From: Pedobacter sp. L105
GTDB lineage: Bacteria; Bacteroidota; Bacteroidia; Sphingobacteriales; Sphingobacteriaceae
Assembly (NCBI RefSeq): GCF_009765875.1
Contig: NZ_LMUP01000004.1
Coordinates: 969,080 to 1,033,079 of the forward strand
Direction of reading: 5' to 3'
DNA length: 64,000 nt
The notes beneath the pieces were generated by a model. That model had not been told where the DNA came from. It did not search any database and saw only the letters and a list, made by a program, of their open reading frames with translations. Below, one piece after another: positions 62,932-64,000 of the stretch; position 1 is the stretch's first letter, and the number at the start of each line of letters is the position of its first letter. The position numbers were made by a program, and so were the translations under genes.

Positions 62932-63961
62932 ACTTTAAAATCTTTTGATCAACTATTTCTTTACGTTCTGCTTCTACAGCAATGCTGATTGGCAAGTAAA
63001 ATACAGGCAAATCTAACAGTAATTCTTTGATTGTAACATCAAATAAACGTTGCGCATCCTTTTCTGTTGTGATAATGATCTTTTCTTTTGCAGGATGCTG
63101 AAGAAATGCCTCAACCAATTTACTTAAATTATGCGAAGTAAAGGTATGGTGGTCAGGATAATCGTGGTGCACAACAGTTAAAGAAAGCCTTTTCAGCTCA
63201 TTCAACATGGGTTTGGGATTGGCAATACCTGTCAGTAAAAAAACAGTTTGATGAACAAGAACATCCAGGTTTAAAGTCTCTTTGCCAAACAGCGAAGTGA
63301 GCTTACTATAGCGAATTGAAGAAAAAAAAAGCCTTTCCTGGGCATCATTATTAAATTTCCCCGCACAATATGATCGCTGTAATTCAGTAATTTCCTCAGG
63401 TGATTTGGTCACCATGACAATTGAGGCGCGTTTGTATCCCCAGAATGGCTCCCTCATATTTCCTGCAGGCAGCAGAAACTGCGGATGCAACAGTTTTTCA
63501 AACTCAAACAGTAAAATACTGAAACCAGGATTTACGCTCCTGTGCTGGAATGCATCATCCAGTATGATCAGGTCGTGTGTATCTTTAAGTCGATTAATAC
63601 CAAAAACGCGGTCTTCACATACAGCCACTGTTACCTGCGGAAATTTATGATAAAACTGAAGTGGTTCATCCCCTATGGTACGTGCTGTGGAACTTTCATC
63701 AGCATATAAAAAACCTTTGGTATCCCTACCGTAACCACGGCTAAGAATGGCGATTTTATAACCTGAAAGTAAATTAACCAGATATTCCGTCACGGGGCTT
63801 TTACCAGATCCACCCACTACCAGATTGCCTACGCAAATCACAGGGAGGTCAAATCGGCTCGATTTCAATAAGCCATAGTCATATAGTTTGTTTCTGCATA
63901 TAATCACTATCCCGTAAATCACAGAAAAGGGCAGGAAAAGCAATCGAAGGTATTTTATCAT
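62903..63961 (-). CDS. lpxK: tetraacyldisaccharide 4'-kinase
   Basis: Phosphorylates the 4' position of the lipid A disaccharide in the inner membrane. 352 residues: N-terminal membrane-associated helix (LRLLFLPFSVIYGIVIIC), P-loop VGNLVVGGSGKSPVTEYLV, ILSRGYGR, and LIILDDAFQHRSV with the conserved DDxxQHR. First visible gene of the operon; the remaining 39 bp of the window hold no recognisable gene. Shows the organism makes lipid A, as expected for a Gram-negative. Confidence 0.96.
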   Translation of the reverse strand: MIKYLRLLFLPFSVIYGIVIICRNKLYDYGLLKSSRFDLPVICVGNLVVGGSGKSPVTEYLVNLLSGYKIAILSRGYGRDTKGFLYADESSTARTIGDEPLQFYHKFPQVTVAVCEDRVFGINRLKDTHDLIILDDAFQHRSVNPGFSILLFEFEKLLHPQFLLPAGNMREPFWGYKRASIVMVTKSPEEITELQRSYCAGKFNNDAQERLFFSSIRYSKLTSLFGKETLNLDVLVHQTVFLLTGIANPKPMLNELKRLSLTVVHHDYPDHHTFTSHNLSKLVEAFLQHPAKEKIIITTEKDAQRLFDVTIKELLLDLPVFYLPISIAVEAERKEIVDQKILKYVSDTARNR

Positions 63962-64000
63962 CGTATGGATTCAAAAATAAGAATAAAATAAAAAACTATC

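Overview
The window looks like a chromosomal segment of a Sphingobacteriaceae member (Bacteroidota), most likely Pedobacter or a close relative. Reasons: a SusC/SusD pair, families largely confined to Bacteroidota (DUF4293, DUF5606, Porin_10-type porin, cysteine-rich CWC protein), weak Shine-Dalgarno sites, moderate-to-low GC, and repeated TAnnTTTG (-7) promoter boxes typical of this phylum's primary sigma factor. No species is claimed. No rRNA, tRNA, intact insertion sequence, prophage or CRISPR array was seen.

Layout. 1-2518: a chitin/glycan amino-sugar pair on the minus strand (HGSNAT-like acyltransferase, then a GH20 hexosaminidase that runs off the left edge). 2876-9358: a TonB-dependent receptor, a short SSB, a zinc-ribbon protein, two small conserved proteins, an MFS exporter and lgt. 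9528-19906: a compact polysaccharide utilization locus (PUL): a membrane sensor, SusC, SusD, GH3 and a GH30 lipoprotein. The enzyme set suggests beta-1,6-glucan (gentio-oligosaccharide) use. The sensor joins a 7TMR-DISM receptor to the zinc-ribbon/helical DNA-binding end of an IS1595-type transposase and has no DDE nuclease. This is the best candidate for an under-described system: a one-protein, membrane-tethered regulator in the position usually held by a hybrid two-component system, SusR or an ECF sigma/anti-sigma pair.

20241-29964: small lipoprotein, RluA-type pseudouridine synthase, panB, carA, an ABC-2 exporter, eno, an FtsB/DivIC-like divisome protein and a VWA-like membrane protein. 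Between eno and the divisome gene lies a 450-bp non-coding composite repeat: three full 72-73 bp tandem units plus partial ones, flanked by two related hairpin elements in opposite orientation. 30043-41718 is housekeeping on the minus strand: fabG, agmatine-to-putrescine genes aguA/aguB, ribonucleotide reductase nrdA/nrdB with a DnaA box upstream, an RlpA-like protein, msrB, sucD, an ABC exporter and truA.

41804-64000: DUF4293 protein, a DEAD-box helicase with an RGG-like tail, ggt, gpsA, an adaptor/TolC efflux pair without its inner-membrane pump, a polysaccharide deacetylase, aconitase, a GH1 beta-glucosidase, a membrane-anchored MutS-like ATPase with a promoter interleaved with that of rlmH, a cyclophilin/DUF5606 pair, a secreted protein of uncertain role, and an lpxK-PNP-porin overlapping operon. 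Many genes end in strong hairpin terminators. Several perfect palindromes (5419-5438, 9487-9508, 37067-37089, 51175-51188) in promoter regions are unassigned operator candidates. Names come from recognition of family motifs; no database search was run.
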